Below, in pieces: positions 44,643-52,762 of a stretch of DNA of 64,000 nucleotides. Below the pieces are notes generated by a model that worked only from the letters and a program-made list of their open reading frames with translations, was not told the DNA's origin and ran no database searches. The translations under genes were made by a program, and so were the position numbers. The number at the start of each line of letters is the position of its first letter. The stretch's first letter is position 1. The DNA comes from Sinorhizobium sp. RAC02 (GTDB taxonomy: Bacteria; Pseudomonadota; Alphaproteobacteria; Rhizobiales; Rhizobiaceae): NCBI RefSeq assembly GCF_001713395.1, contig NZ_CP016450.1, positions 2,738,001 to 2,802,000 of the forward strand, in the 5' to 3' direction.

Positions 44643-45524
44643 TCATGTGCGAACCCGTAAACGCCCCGCGAACCGCTCAGTGGCAATGATGATCAAACCG
44701 GCGGAAAAGATCAGCACCGCACCGGCGAAGACGTTCGAGCCGGGTACGTCGCTCCAGATGAGATAGCCGAGCGCGAAAGCCCAGACGAGCGAGGTGTACT
44801 CAAAGGGCGCCAGCACGGAAACCGGCGCGCGGCGCATGCCCTCGAACAGTGCAAACTGGCCGATGCCGGCAAGTACGCCCGTTCCAGCCATCAGCACGAG
44901 GTCAAGGCCGGACATCGGCTGCCAGACGAAGGGCACGACCAGGGCGGTGTAGAGGACGAACAGGCCGCTCGATATGGTCATCTGCACTTGCGTGCGCTCC
45001 TGCAGGGCCGTCTTGCGCAGAAGCACCGTCGCGATCGCCCAGAAGATGGCGGCCTGCAAGGCGAGATAGACGGGCAGCGACAGTTCGAGCCCCTTCACCG
45101 CGACCCCGCAGGCGACCACGACGCCGACGAAGCCGGTCGCGACGGCAAGCCAGCGGTAGCCCGGCACCTTCTCGCCGAGGATCGGCACGGAAAGGATCGT
45201 CATGACGATCGGCGAGGCATAGTAGAGCGTCGTCAACTCGGCGAGCCCGAGATCGCGCGCCGCCGTATAGTAGGAAAGCCAGGCCGCCAGCAGCAGGAGA
45301 TTGCGCAGGAAAAGCGGTTTCAGCACGGGCGAGTGGCGCGCAGCCGTGAGAATCGGGCGCCCGCCAAAGGCGAAACAGAGCGCAAAGATCGTGACGCTGC
45401 GCACGAAAAGGATCTGCCAGACCGGCAGGGCCACCACGAGCCATTTCACGGAAGCGTCCTGCACGGAAAACAGGAAATAGGCAAACGACGTCAGTAGAAT
45501 GCCGGAAGAAACAGTCTTTTGCAC
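44643..45524 (-). CDS. EamA/DMT-family transporter
   Basis: This is a 293-residue inner-membrane protein with ten helices in two EamA repeats (SSGILLTSFAYFLFSVQDAS and later SVLAPFEYTSLVWAFALGYL). Members of this superfamily export amino acids, nucleosides or other metabolites. The start is put at the GTG at 45524, which has GAGG eight bases before it; the frame remains open to 45632, but that part lacks protein character. A second EamA protein is encoded divergently at 45722, and the two share 197 bases of upstream DNA. The substrate is unknown. Confidence 0.85.
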   Translation of the reverse strand: MQKTVSSGILLTSFAYFLFSVQDASVKWLVVALPVWQILFVRSVTIFALCFAFGGRPILTAARHSPVLKPLFLRNLLLLAAWLSYYTAARDLGLAELTTLYYASPIVMTILSVPILGEKVPGYRWLAVATGFVGVVVACGVAVKGLELSLPVYLALQAAIFWAIATVLLRKTALQERTQVQMTISSGLFVLYTALVVPFVWQPMSGLDLVLMAGTGVLAGIGQFALFEGMRRAPVSVLAPFEYTSLVWAFALGYLIWSDVPGSNVFAGAVLIFSAGLIIIATERFAGRLRVRT

Positions 45525-45670
45525 GGGATGAACCTCGACGGCGCGGCAAAGGCGCGCCTCACCCTTGATAGCGCGCCGCTCGACGCCGCGAAAGTGGTAG
45601 GAAATCACGGGGAGGAAATTTTTCCCACCCACGGCGTCACGCCTCGTAAACCACCACGAAAAGTCCGGTG

Positions 45671-45693
45671 ACGTGCAAGTTTACACGTGCAAG
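45671..45693. repeat. direct repeat ACGTGCAAG in the divergent spacer
   Basis: ACGTGCAAG occurs at 45671-45679 and again at 45685-45693, a 14-base period. It lies 29 bases before the ATG of the right-hand EamA gene, so a regulator binding one DNA face is possible. Confidence 0.4.
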
Positions 45694-45721
45694 CACGGCG
45701 GGACGGGTATATGCGCGGACC

Positions 45722-46627
45722 ATGGATTCCAAACGACTCGGCTACGCCTTCACCCTGCTTGCGATCCTGATCTTCAGCCTGCAGGACGCCATTTCGAAAC
45801 ATCTCGGCAGTGCCTATCCGCCTGTCTTTATCGCGATGCTGCGCTTCTGGGCTTTTGCCGCCTTCGCCGTGGCGTTGGGCGCACGCAGTCCGGGTGGTTT
45901 GAAAGTCGTGGCGGCGACGAAGCGGCCGATCCTGCAAATCCTGCGAGGCATTCTTCTCGCCGTCCAGATCGTCATCACCATCACCGCCTTCACCACCGTT
46001 GGCCTCGCCCATTCGCAGGCGCTCCTGGCATCGGGCCCGATCTTCGTCGCGCTGCTGTCAATGCCGCTGCTCGGCGAGCGCGTCGGCTGGCGCCGCTGGA
46101 CGGCGATCGGTGTCGGCCTGTGTGGCGTGCTGGTCATCCTCAACCCAGCCGGCACCGACTTCGACCTCTCCGTGCTGCTGCCGCTCGCATCCGCGTTGAT
46201 ATTTGCGCTTTATGTAATCGCAACGCGCCTTGTGAGCCGGGATGATACGGCCTCAACAAGCTTCTTCTACACCGGCGTGGCGGGTGCCGCGGCGATCTCC
46301 CTCGTCGGACCTTTCTTCTGGACCAATCTTGCCCCTGTCGACTGGCTCTGGATGGGGCTGCTCTGCATCACCGGCATGTCGAGCCACTATTTCCTGATCC
46401 GGGCCTACGACCTGCTCGACGCGGCGGCCGTCCAGCCGCTGACCTATCTCCAGGTCGTGCTGGCGGCGATCATCGGCGTCAGCATCTTCGGCGAAACGCT
46501 GAACATCAACATGGTTGTGGGCTCCGCCATCGTCGTCGCCGCCGGCATCTTCACCATCTGGCGCGAAAGCATCGTGGCGCGGCGGCGCGCAGCCGAAAAT
46601 CAGGCGAAAAACGACACAGGAAAATAA
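45722..46627 (+). CDS. EamA/DMT-family transporter
   Basis: The 301-residue protein has ten predicted helices and two EamA domains (YAFTLLAILIFSLQDAISKH; GLLCITGMSSHYFLIRAYDL), with a Gln/Asp-rich end. It resembles the divergent EamA protein in length and first helix (FSLQDAISKHLG versus FSVQDASVKWLV), suggesting an old duplication with inversion. The ATG at 45722 follows a short GCGGACC stretch without a strong ribosome site. The substrate is unknown; family members export small polar metabolites. Confidence 0.9.
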   Translation: MDSKRLGYAFTLLAILIFSLQDAISKHLGSAYPPVFIAMLRFWAFAAFAVALGARSPGGLKVVAATKRPILQILRGILLAVQIVITITAFTTVGLAHSQALLASGPIFVALLSMPLLGERVGWRRWTAIGVGLCGVLVILNPAGTDFDLSVLLPLASALIFALYVIATRLVSRDDTASTSFFYTGVAGAAAISLVGPFFWTNLAPVDWLWMGLLCITGMSSHYFLIRAYDLLDAAAVQPLTYLQVVLAAIIGVSIFGETLNINMVVGSAIVVAAGIFTIWRESIVARRRAAENQAKNDTGK

Positions 46628-46720
46628 TCCTTTTTCTTTACTCGCAAACCGTCCTTGGCTATGCTTCCGATCAATCGGACCGGCACTGGCCGGTCCGCCG
46701 CCTTGGCAGGGTTACACAAC

Positions 46721-47383
46721 ATGTTCTCCCATGACCGGATCTGGGCCGCGATCGACGCCCTTGCCGAACGCAACCGGCTCTCCCCGTCCGGGCTTGCCCG
46801 TCGTGCCGGGCTTGATCCGACATCCTTCAACAAATCGAAGCGGCAGGGCGCGGACGGCCGCCAGCGCTGGCCCTCGACGGAATCGATCGCCAAGGTGCTC
46901 GACGCGACGGGCGCCTCCATCGACGAGTTCTTCACCTATACCGATGCCGTGCGCGAGGCCGTCCTGCAGCAGGACAGTTTTCCTCCCCAGATCGGCACCA
47001 TTCCCCTGCTCGGCTTCGCCCAGGCAGGCGCCGGCGGCTTTTTCGACGATGGCGGCTTTCCGGCCGGCCAGGGCTGGGACGTGGTGGAGTTTCCCGCCTC
47101 GCCGGCCCACAAGGCGGGTGTCTATGCGCTTGAGGTGCAGGGCGACAGCATGATGCCGCTCTATCGCGACGGCGACGTCTTGATCGTCGAGCCCGGCGCG
47201 CAGGTGCGACGCGGCGACCGCGTCGTGGTGAAGACCCGGGAGGGCGAGGTCATGGCCAAGGTGCTGCACCGCCAAAGCCCGCGCACCATCGAACTCGTCT
47301 CGCTGAACCCGGACCATCCCAACCGCAACTTCGATATGGACGATGTGGACTGGATCGCCCGTATCATCTGGGCGAGCCAGTAA
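46721..47383 (+). CDS. helix-turn-helix S24/LexA-like repressor
   Basis: The 220-residue protein has an N-terminal XRE-type helix-turn-helix (IDALAERNRLSPSGLARRAG, about residues 9-28, then GLDPTSFNKSKR) and a C-terminal S24 peptidase domain with the serine in LEVQGDSMMPLYRDGD and the lysine in RVVVKTREGEVMAKV. This is the plan of CI/LexA-like repressors that may self-cleave. An Ala-Gly in the linker (FAQAGAGGF) could be the cleavage site. It is common in rhizobial chromosomes outside prophages, and no phage genes are nearby. The ATG at 46721 is preferred to an earlier one at 46655 because the domain starts there. Confidence 0.88.
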   Translation: MFSHDRIWAAIDALAERNRLSPSGLARRAGLDPTSFNKSKRQGADGRQRWPSTESIAKVLDATGASIDEFFTYTDAVREAVLQQDSFPPQIGTIPLLGFAQAGAGGFFDDGGFPAGQGWDVVEFPASPAHKAGVYALEVQGDSMMPLYRDGDVLIVEPGAQVRRGDRVVVKTREGEVMAKVLHRQSPRTIELVSLNPDHPNRNFDMDDVDWIARIIWASQ

Positions 47384-47403
47384 CAGGCTGGAAATGCTCC
47401 AAC

Positions 47404-48291
47404 TCAGCCGCCGTAGAGGTTGATCGGGAAATACCGCAAATAGATTTCCTGCAAACGGCCGTTGCGCGACAAAGCCAGCAGGGCGTGATCAATCGCCTCG
47501 GCCAGCACGGCGTCCTCCTTGCGGACCATGATGGCCAACCCTTCGCCAAGAAACAGCTCGGACAGATAGGGACCGTCGAAGAGGCGGCAGCAGCCGGCGG
47601 AATCCGTCCCGTTCGTCCAGAAGGCCAGTTGCAGGCCATCGCCGAACACCCCATCCACCTTGCCGTCCTTCAAGGCCGCAAGCAGCGCCGCACGGTCGGG
47701 AAACGCCTCCGGCTGGATGCGCGGGAAGAACGTGCCCAGCATCGCCTGGTGCGCGCTGCCTGCGATGACACCCACCCGCTTGCCATACAACGCCGCAGCG
47801 CTCTCCCCGGCTGGCGCCGTTTTCCTTGCCACGGCGAAGCGCGCGGGCAGGCGCATGAACGGCCGGGAGAAGACAAAACGCTCGCGCAGTTCTGCCGTAA
47901 CGGCCACGCCCGCAGCAACCGCCTCGCCATTGCCGTCCACCAGCGCCTTCTCCAGTTCCGGAAAGGTCACGGCCTGAACCTGGCATTTGTCCGTCAGGGC
48001 AAGTTCGCGGCAGATTTCGCGAATGAGATCGACGTGAAAGCCGGCGAGCTTGCCTGTCTGGTCGATGAAATTGAAGGGCGGGAAATCCACGGTGGTCAAA
48101 AAGCGCAGGCGGACGATCCCCGAAAGGTCCGGGCGGGCAATGCGCTCGCGCGTGTCGAAGAGGATCGGCAGATCAACCGACGGCCGTTCCTGCGCGGCAG
48201 CGCCAGGCGGGGCCACCGCAATCAACAGGCAAAGCGCAACAAGCCAGTGAAATTTAAAGGATGAAATTCCGCTATACACCATTACAATCAA
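47404..48291 (-). CDS. periplasmic solute-binding protein (SBP_bac_3), orphan
   Basis: The 295-residue protein has an N-terminal signal/anchor (LVALCLLIAVAPPGAAAQER) and an SBP_bac_3 domain: VDFPPFNFIDQTGKLAGFHV, VGVIAGSAHQAMLG and a C-terminal LQEIYLRYFPINLYGG. No permease or ATPase gene accompanies it, so it may serve another transporter or act as a sensor. Divergent, 12 bases apart, from the glycosyltransferase gene. The ATG could also be read as the later Met at residue 4 (MVYSG). The substrate is unknown. Confidence 0.85.
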   Translation of the reverse strand: MIVMVYSGISSFKFHWLVALCLLIAVAPPGAAAQERPSVDLPILFDTRERIARPDLSGIVRLRFLTTVDFPPFNFIDQTGKLAGFHVDLIREICRELALTDKCQVQAVTFPELEKALVDGNGEAVAAGVAVTAELRERFVFSRPFMRLPARFAVARKTAPAGESAAALYGKRVGVIAGSAHQAMLGTFFPRIQPEAFPDRAALLAALKDGKVDGVFGDGLQLAFWTNGTDSAGCCRLFDGPYLSELFLGEGLAIMVRKEDAVLAEAIDHALLALSRNGRLQEIYLRYFPINLYGG

Positions 48292-48303
48292 CTTGGGGTT
48301 TCA

Positions 48304-50283
48304 ATGGGGCGCTGCCGTTCAAACGGCACCGGGGGCTGCATGCGACTGGCAGAATATCCCGATGACGTCGCTTTCGCCACTGCAATCGGCATTGCGCCGG
48401 CATGCCCGGCGCCGCAGGCCGAGTTGCACGTTCCCGCTTGCCTGATGTCGGAAGCCCGTCTTTTCCGCAGGCTGGGCCTCTCCAAAACCTTGATCTCGAC
48501 GATGCTGGTTCAGGCGGGCCGGCATGGCACGACCCTCGAGGCAGAGTTTCTCGCGAGCGGTGTGGTTTGCGAGGCGACATATTATGAAGCCCTTGCCGAA
48601 ATCCTGGGCCTGCCCTTCCTGCCGCAACTGGACCCAGAGCAGATCGAGGATATCCCCGACGCCGACACGCAGTTGATCGAGCCGACGATCATCAGGATCC
48701 GCCATCCTACCCAGGCTCCCCTCACGGTGATCGTGCCGAGCGCCGAAAGGCTCGCTTATCTGGGCGAAAGCTTGCATTTCTCTCCCGCCCTTCGCACGAT
48801 GCTGGCTGCCACCACGCCCACCGCCCTTCGTGCAGCCTTGTGGGAGGCCGGCGGTTCGCGGCGCCTTCGCGAAACGGTCGACCAGCTTTTTCGCGGCATG
48901 CCCGAGGCCAGCGCCCGCATTACATTGTGGGGACAGCAGGGTTTTTATACCGGAGCGGCGGTATCGATCATGGCCGTGCTAACCATCGCCGCGCCGGAGA
49001 TCACGCTGCTCCTGCTGCATATCGTGCTGAGCTGCTTCTTCTTCGCCTCGTTTTCCATACGCCTTGCGGCAATGCGCACCGGTGAACGCGCCGGAAGCCG
49101 GCCGCTGCCCCGCCCCCCGGCGGTTCGGCGCCCCGTCTACTCCGTCTTCATCGCGCTCTATCGGGAAGCGGCCGTTGTCCCGCAACTCATCGACACGCTG
49201 AACCGGCTGGAATGGCCCGTCACTTGCCTCGACATCAAACTGATCTGCGAGGCCGACGACGAGGAAACGCTCGATGCGCTTGCCGCCGTCCGCCTCGGCC
49301 GGCAATACGAAGTGGTCAAGGTCCCGCCCGGTCAGCCCCGCACCAAGCCGAAAGCGCTGTCCTATGCGCTTGGCGCGGCGCGCGGCGAATACCTGGTGAT
49401 CTACGATGCGGAGGATCGGATCGATCCCCTGCAACTCGAAGAAGCCTGGCGCACATTCGAGGCGGGCTCGCCGGATGTCGTCTGTCTTCAGGCGCCCCTC
49501 GTCATCACCAATGCGCGCGAGAGTTGGCTGAGCGCGCTCTTCGCCCTGGAATATGCCGGCCTGTTCCGCGTGCTACTGCCGCGCCTGGCCGCCGCCCGCC
49601 TGCCCATGCCGCTTGGCGGCACGTCGAACCACTTTCGCACCCGCGTTCTAAAGCAGGTCCGCGGGTGGGATCCCTACAATGTCACGGAGGATGCCGATCT
49701 GGGCCTGCGGCTCTATCGGCTGGGATATCGGTGCGGCACGATCACCAGGCCGACCTATGAGGAGGCCCCGACCACGATGCAGGCCTGGCTTGGCCAGCGC
49801 ACGCGCTGGTTCAAGGGCTGGCTACAAACCTGGCTGGTACTGATGCGCCAACCTGCGCAGCTGGTGCAGGACATGGGGCTCGGGCCGAGCCTCGTCTTCC
49901 AGGTGCTGATCGGCGGGCTTATTCTGTCGTCGCTGGCCCACCCGCTCATCGTCGGCTATCTCGGCCTCATCGCCTGGCAGCTTGCCTTCCAGCAGGCCTA
50001 CACTGTCGGGCCGCTTCACCTGACCCTCTTTGCGATCGACATCGTCAACATTTTCGGAAGTTACGCCGTCTTCATCGCGCTCGGCCGCAAAGGCATGACG
50101 CCGCAGCAACGGGCTGCAGTCGGCTGGCGCTGGACGATGACACCCGTCTACTGGCTGCTCGTCTCCCGGGCAGCCTGGCGCGCCGTTGGCGAATTGCGCA
50201 GCAACCCCTTCTTCTGGAACAAGACGGCCCACCGCCCCACGCAAACGGTGCCGGAGCGCCCACCTGCACCCGAAACCGTTTGA
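48304..50283 (+). CDS. membrane glycosyltransferase family 2 with N-terminal MshEN-like domain
   Basis: The 659-residue protein has an N-terminal MshEN/GspE-N-like region (about 45-180, LFRRLGLSKTLISTMLVQAG and LAEILGLPFLPQLDPEQIED), often found in cyclic-di-GMP-binding ATPases. Two helices follow near 205-245, then a GT2 domain with IYDAEDRIDP, TEDADLGLRLYRLGY and QRTRWFKGW, and two or three C-terminal helices. The QxxRW mark points to a processive cellulose- or hyaluronan-synthase-like enzyme. The first ATG at 48304 lies in a GC-poor stretch without a clear ribosome site; the ATG at 48340 is an alternative. The product polymer is unknown. Confidence 0.88.
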   Translation: MGRCRSNGTGGCMRLAEYPDDVAFATAIGIAPACPAPQAELHVPACLMSEARLFRRLGLSKTLISTMLVQAGRHGTTLEAEFLASGVVCEATYYEALAEILGLPFLPQLDPEQIEDIPDADTQLIEPTIIRIRHPTQAPLTVIVPSAERLAYLGESLHFSPALRTMLAATTPTALRAALWEAGGSRRLRETVDQLFRGMPEASARITLWGQQGFYTGAAVSIMAVLTIAAPEITLLLLHIVLSCFFFASFSIRLAAMRTGERAGSRPLPRPPAVRRPVYSVFIALYREAAVVPQLIDTLNRLEWPVTCLDIKLICEADDEETLDALAAVRLGRQYEVVKVPPGQPRTKPKALSYALGAARGEYLVIYDAEDRIDPLQLEEAWRTFEAGSPDVVCLQAPLVITNARESWLSALFALEYAGLFRVLLPRLAAARLPMPLGGTSNHFRTRVLKQVRGWDPYNVTEDADLGLRLYRLGYRCGTITRPTYEEAPTTMQAWLGQRTRWFKGWLQTWLVLMRQPAQLVQDMGLGPSLVFQVLIGGLILSSLAHPLIVGYLGLIAWQLAFQQAYTVGPLHLTLFAIDIVNIFGSYAVFIALGRKGMTPQQRAAVGWRWTMTPVYWLLVSRAAWRAVGELRSNPFFWNKTAHRPTQTVPERPPAPETV

Positions 50284-50382
50284 TAATGCAGACAGGATCG
50301 CGAACGGCAGGTGTAAAACACACCGAAAACCGTCCGAAAAACGATTGGCTTGGATGTCGCACAAGGCCCTGACAAATCGGGC

Positions 50383-50456
50383 TGGAGCGGGTAGCGGGAA
50401 TCGAACCCGCGCGTTCAGCTTGGGAAGCTGACAGGCTACCATTACATCATACCCGC
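50383..50456 (-). tRNA. tRNA-Gly (anticodon CCC)
   Basis: The minus strand folds as a 74-base tRNA with acceptor stem GCGGGTA/TACCCGC, D arm, anticodon arm TCAGC-TTCCCAA-GCTGA with anticodon CCC (50422-50424), T arm CGCGGGTTCGATTCCCGC and an encoded CCA at 50383-50385. It reads glycine GGG codons. It lies 100 bases after the glycosyltransferase stop. An AT-rich islet begins on its 5' side. Confidence 0.96.
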
Positions 50457-51229
50457 AAGGCAGCGCGACGGCGCAGTCATTCAACAGTTCGCCGGGCGTG
50501 TCAAGGCGAGGAGTTTGGAGAGCTCGCAGTGCGGGAGGATTGATCTTCGCATTATAATTAGTCCGCCAAACATCATGGGTTCCCGGTAGATTCTCCTGAT
50601 CAAAGTAGCAGACGCACAACCGTCCAATTCAACACTTCCATCGGCCTCTTCACGGTTAGACACCGGGGCTATGAGTTGCAGGAGTTGAACAGTAATTCCT
50701 CAGTCCGGTTTCCGCTTGCCCCACAAGTCACAATCTGCTGGTGACTGACGCATCCCGCGACGGGACGAATGCCAGCACGTGCGACAGCGCTACAAAATAA
50801 AGTGGCGGCTGAGGAGCAGACGCAGCCGCTCAAATCCTGCCTGGGATCGTCATCCGCATGGGCCGAAACCGCGACGGCGGGTTTGGCGACACCGCGACAA
50901 CGGAGCGGACGGACGGACGGACGGACGGAGTAGAGCCTGACGCGCCCAAGGGCGCGGGCAATACAATATCATGATTTCTTGACGTTTTTTTGATCGATCT
51001 GCGTGTGCCGGTCTGGTTGACACAATCAAGATGCACAGCCTAGGTTGTGTTTGGAATCGATGATAATCAATCAAAAGTGAACCTAACTTTGTCCGTTACC
51101 CATAGACGCAGGATGAAGTCAAAAAAGGTCGTGATAGCGTGACGAGAATGGCAAGCGATTTAACTGCCCTAGCGCAACGGCGACAATGAATTTCTTGTTG
51201 AAACGCAATCAAAATATAAGAGTAGCAAA
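50457..51229. other. 773-base gap without a gene, left part of an AT-rich islet
   Basis: I find no credible coding frame. The left part is mixed in composition; from about 50960 it turns AT-rich. It contains a six-fold CGGA repeat (50906-50929) and a promoter-like TTGACA at 51017-51022 with a weak CTAGGT 17 bases later, which could drive the pair of genes that follows. No copy of the tRNA 3' end was found as an attachment repeat. Confidence 0.6.
50906..50929 (+). repeat. CGGA tetranucleotide microsatellite
   Basis: Six perfect tandem CGGA copies fill 50906-50929 inside the gap between the tRNA and the islet genes. Tetranucleotide runs are prone to slippage. It is outside any recognised gene. 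Confidence 0.9.
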
Positions 51230-51730
51230 TTGATAGCTTCTATTGTTGTCGTTCTAATATATATAATTTTCTTCAGAAAAATACGTGGTTCATTATTTGC
51301 TTTTCTCGCGGTTATCATTTTGTTTTTTATATATTCCTATTACGATCGCGAGAATTTTTTTCTGCGCGCAAAGAGTGAAGCTGCATTAAAAATTGGGGTT
51401 GAATACGTTCTCCAAAAACGGGAATTTTCGGACTCCACCCCAAGCGAATTCATAAAGAAAAACCCAAGATGCTGCTCTGTATCTCAGTATTACGATGGGC
51501 AAGCTGAGAGTTACGTTACCCCAAGCGAACTCGATAATAGAAGTATTTTTAGCGTCGTGAATGACAAGTTGTTTTCTTTGACTGGTTTAGAATACTACGT
51601 TGTATTTGTCACTTTCCCCGGTGAAACCTCTTCCTCTGTTGTCGAAATCTCCGGAAATGGGGGTAGAGGAAGCTCCACCATCGCAAAATCACCCGCTAGC
51701 ATAGAAGGAGACGGCAATGACTCACACTGA
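51230..51730 (+). CDS. membrane-anchored protein of unknown function (islet gene 1)
   Basis: The 166-residue frame, read from a TTG at 51230, begins with a hydrophobic stretch of about 35 residues (ASIVVVLIYIIFFRKIRGSL, FAFLAVIILFFIYSYYDREN), followed by a soluble domain with a CC pair (KKNPRCCSVSQYYDG). I recognise no family. Codon choice (ATA, TTT, AAA) is unlike the GC-rich neighbours, a sign of foreign origin. It overlaps the next gene by 14 bases, so the two are translationally coupled. The start is uncertain; no good ribosome site is near the TTG. Confidence 0.6.
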   Translation: MIASIVVVLIYIIFFRKIRGSLFAFLAVIILFFIYSYYDRENFFLRAKSEAALKIGVEYVLQKREFSDSTPSEFIKKNPRCCSVSQYYDGQAESYVTPSELDNRSIFSVVNDKLFSLTGLEYYVVFVTFPGETSSSVVEISGNGGRGSSTIAKSPASIEGDGNDSH

Positions 51731-52250
51731 GCATTGGAGTGCCGTATCAGTTGAGAACGCAACCCTTGCGTTTCTGTATGGGACATTTCAGCCGCCATCG
51801 GATTTTGAGGAAAGGCTTCGTGAGAAGTCGGAAGGCGGGCAGCAGATTACGGTCGATCTGAACTCCTTTATGACTGATGGCCCTGGTCGATATGTTAGCC
51901 CAGCGAATTTTGCTGTGGTACAGAAATTCTTTGATACAAGTATTTTCATTCCAGATGATGAATATGATAGCGTCGCCGATCTATATGCGGCGATGAAACT
52001 TCCAGCGCCGTCGAGCTTGACCCTTCAAATTCAGCAATATGGGTTGGATATATTTTCGAATGACTTCGCGCAGCGTGCTTATGTGTGGGGAACAACCGGT
52101 TTTACGATTACCTCGGCAAAATTCGTGGTCGCCAATGGCGTTCGCAGTATCGTTGAGTTTACGATAGGCGTTGAGGAGGAGAATTTTGACTATACGGGAG
52201 GGGAAGAAAACCCTCCTAGAAAATTCAAGCCATCTATACTTCAACAGTAA
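51717..52250 (+). CDS. soluble protein of unknown function (islet gene 2)
   Basis: The 177-residue protein starts MTHTEHWSAVSVENATLAFL at an ATG with a strong AAGGAGACGGCA ribosome site. It has no signal peptide or membrane helix, is acidic, and has a beta-rich C-terminal half (VWGTTGFTITSAKFVVANGV, VEFTIGVEEENFDYTGG). No family is recognised. It overlaps the end of islet gene 1 by 14 bases in another frame, so the pair is co-translated. An immunity, adaptor or enzyme-inhibitor role would suit such a membrane/soluble pair, but nothing in the sequence proves it. Confidence 0.65.
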   Translation: MTHTEHWSAVSVENATLAFLYGTFQPPSDFEERLREKSEGGQQITVDLNSFMTDGPGRYVSPANFAVVQKFFDTSIFIPDDEYDSVADLYAAMKLPAPSSLTLQIQQYGLDIFSNDFAQRAYVWGTTGFTITSAKFVVANGVRSIVEFTIGVEEENFDYTGGEENPPRKFKPSILQQ

Positions 52251-52762
52251 ACGTAATCAGCGCACACCTCAAGCCGCACAAGAGGGCATGCTATACATAG
52301 AATCCCGCCCACCACCCCCAGCAGAGAAGCCAGAATTCATCAAGGTATAGTTCGATGACTAACTAGCGCCTCGTCCGAGCAAAAATGCCGTGCATTCACG
52401 CGACATTTTCATGCTCGTGGTACAGTTGATGACTGCTCTCCAGAGCTTGGCCCCATCATGCCTCGTTCTTTTGGGCCGAGCGCACGATTACATGAATACT
52501 CAGTGCGCATGCTGCAGGCGCACTGGTTCCAAGGGTGATTCACCATCCGCTCAGCCAAGCCTGTTCGCCTATACCGTGTAAGCCCGAGACAAAAGTCGAA
52601 TGGCAGTGCCTCTATAAGACGGCGCCACCGCACCGTGTTCGTGAGCACCAGTTATCAAACCAACCATCGTGCGAGTTTTGTTTGATAACAGAGGATGCCA
52701 CCGCTGCAAACATTGTGGACCACAAGCGCAACACAACGGTGACCTCGTCTTCGCGAGCAGCT
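52251..52762. other. 512-base gap without a gene, right part of the islet
   Basis: No convincing coding frame or known repeat is visible; stops are frequent in all frames. The composition rises back to the chromosomal level near the dcd stop at 52763. It may be degraded mobile DNA, but I see no transposase or integrase remnant that I could defend. Confidence 0.55.

Noticed and set aside
46721..47383. Prophage repressor suggesting a prophage
   Set aside because: No integrase, structural or lysis genes lie nearby, and S24-type repressors of this kind occur as chromosomal regulators.
52409..52648. Possible transposase remnant in the islet
   Set aside because: The short frames there show no catalytic motif or terminal inverted repeats, so I could not defend the call.
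50457..52762. CRISPR array or integrated element with att repeats
   Set aside because: No regularly spaced repeats exist, and no second copy of the tRNA end was seen by eye.
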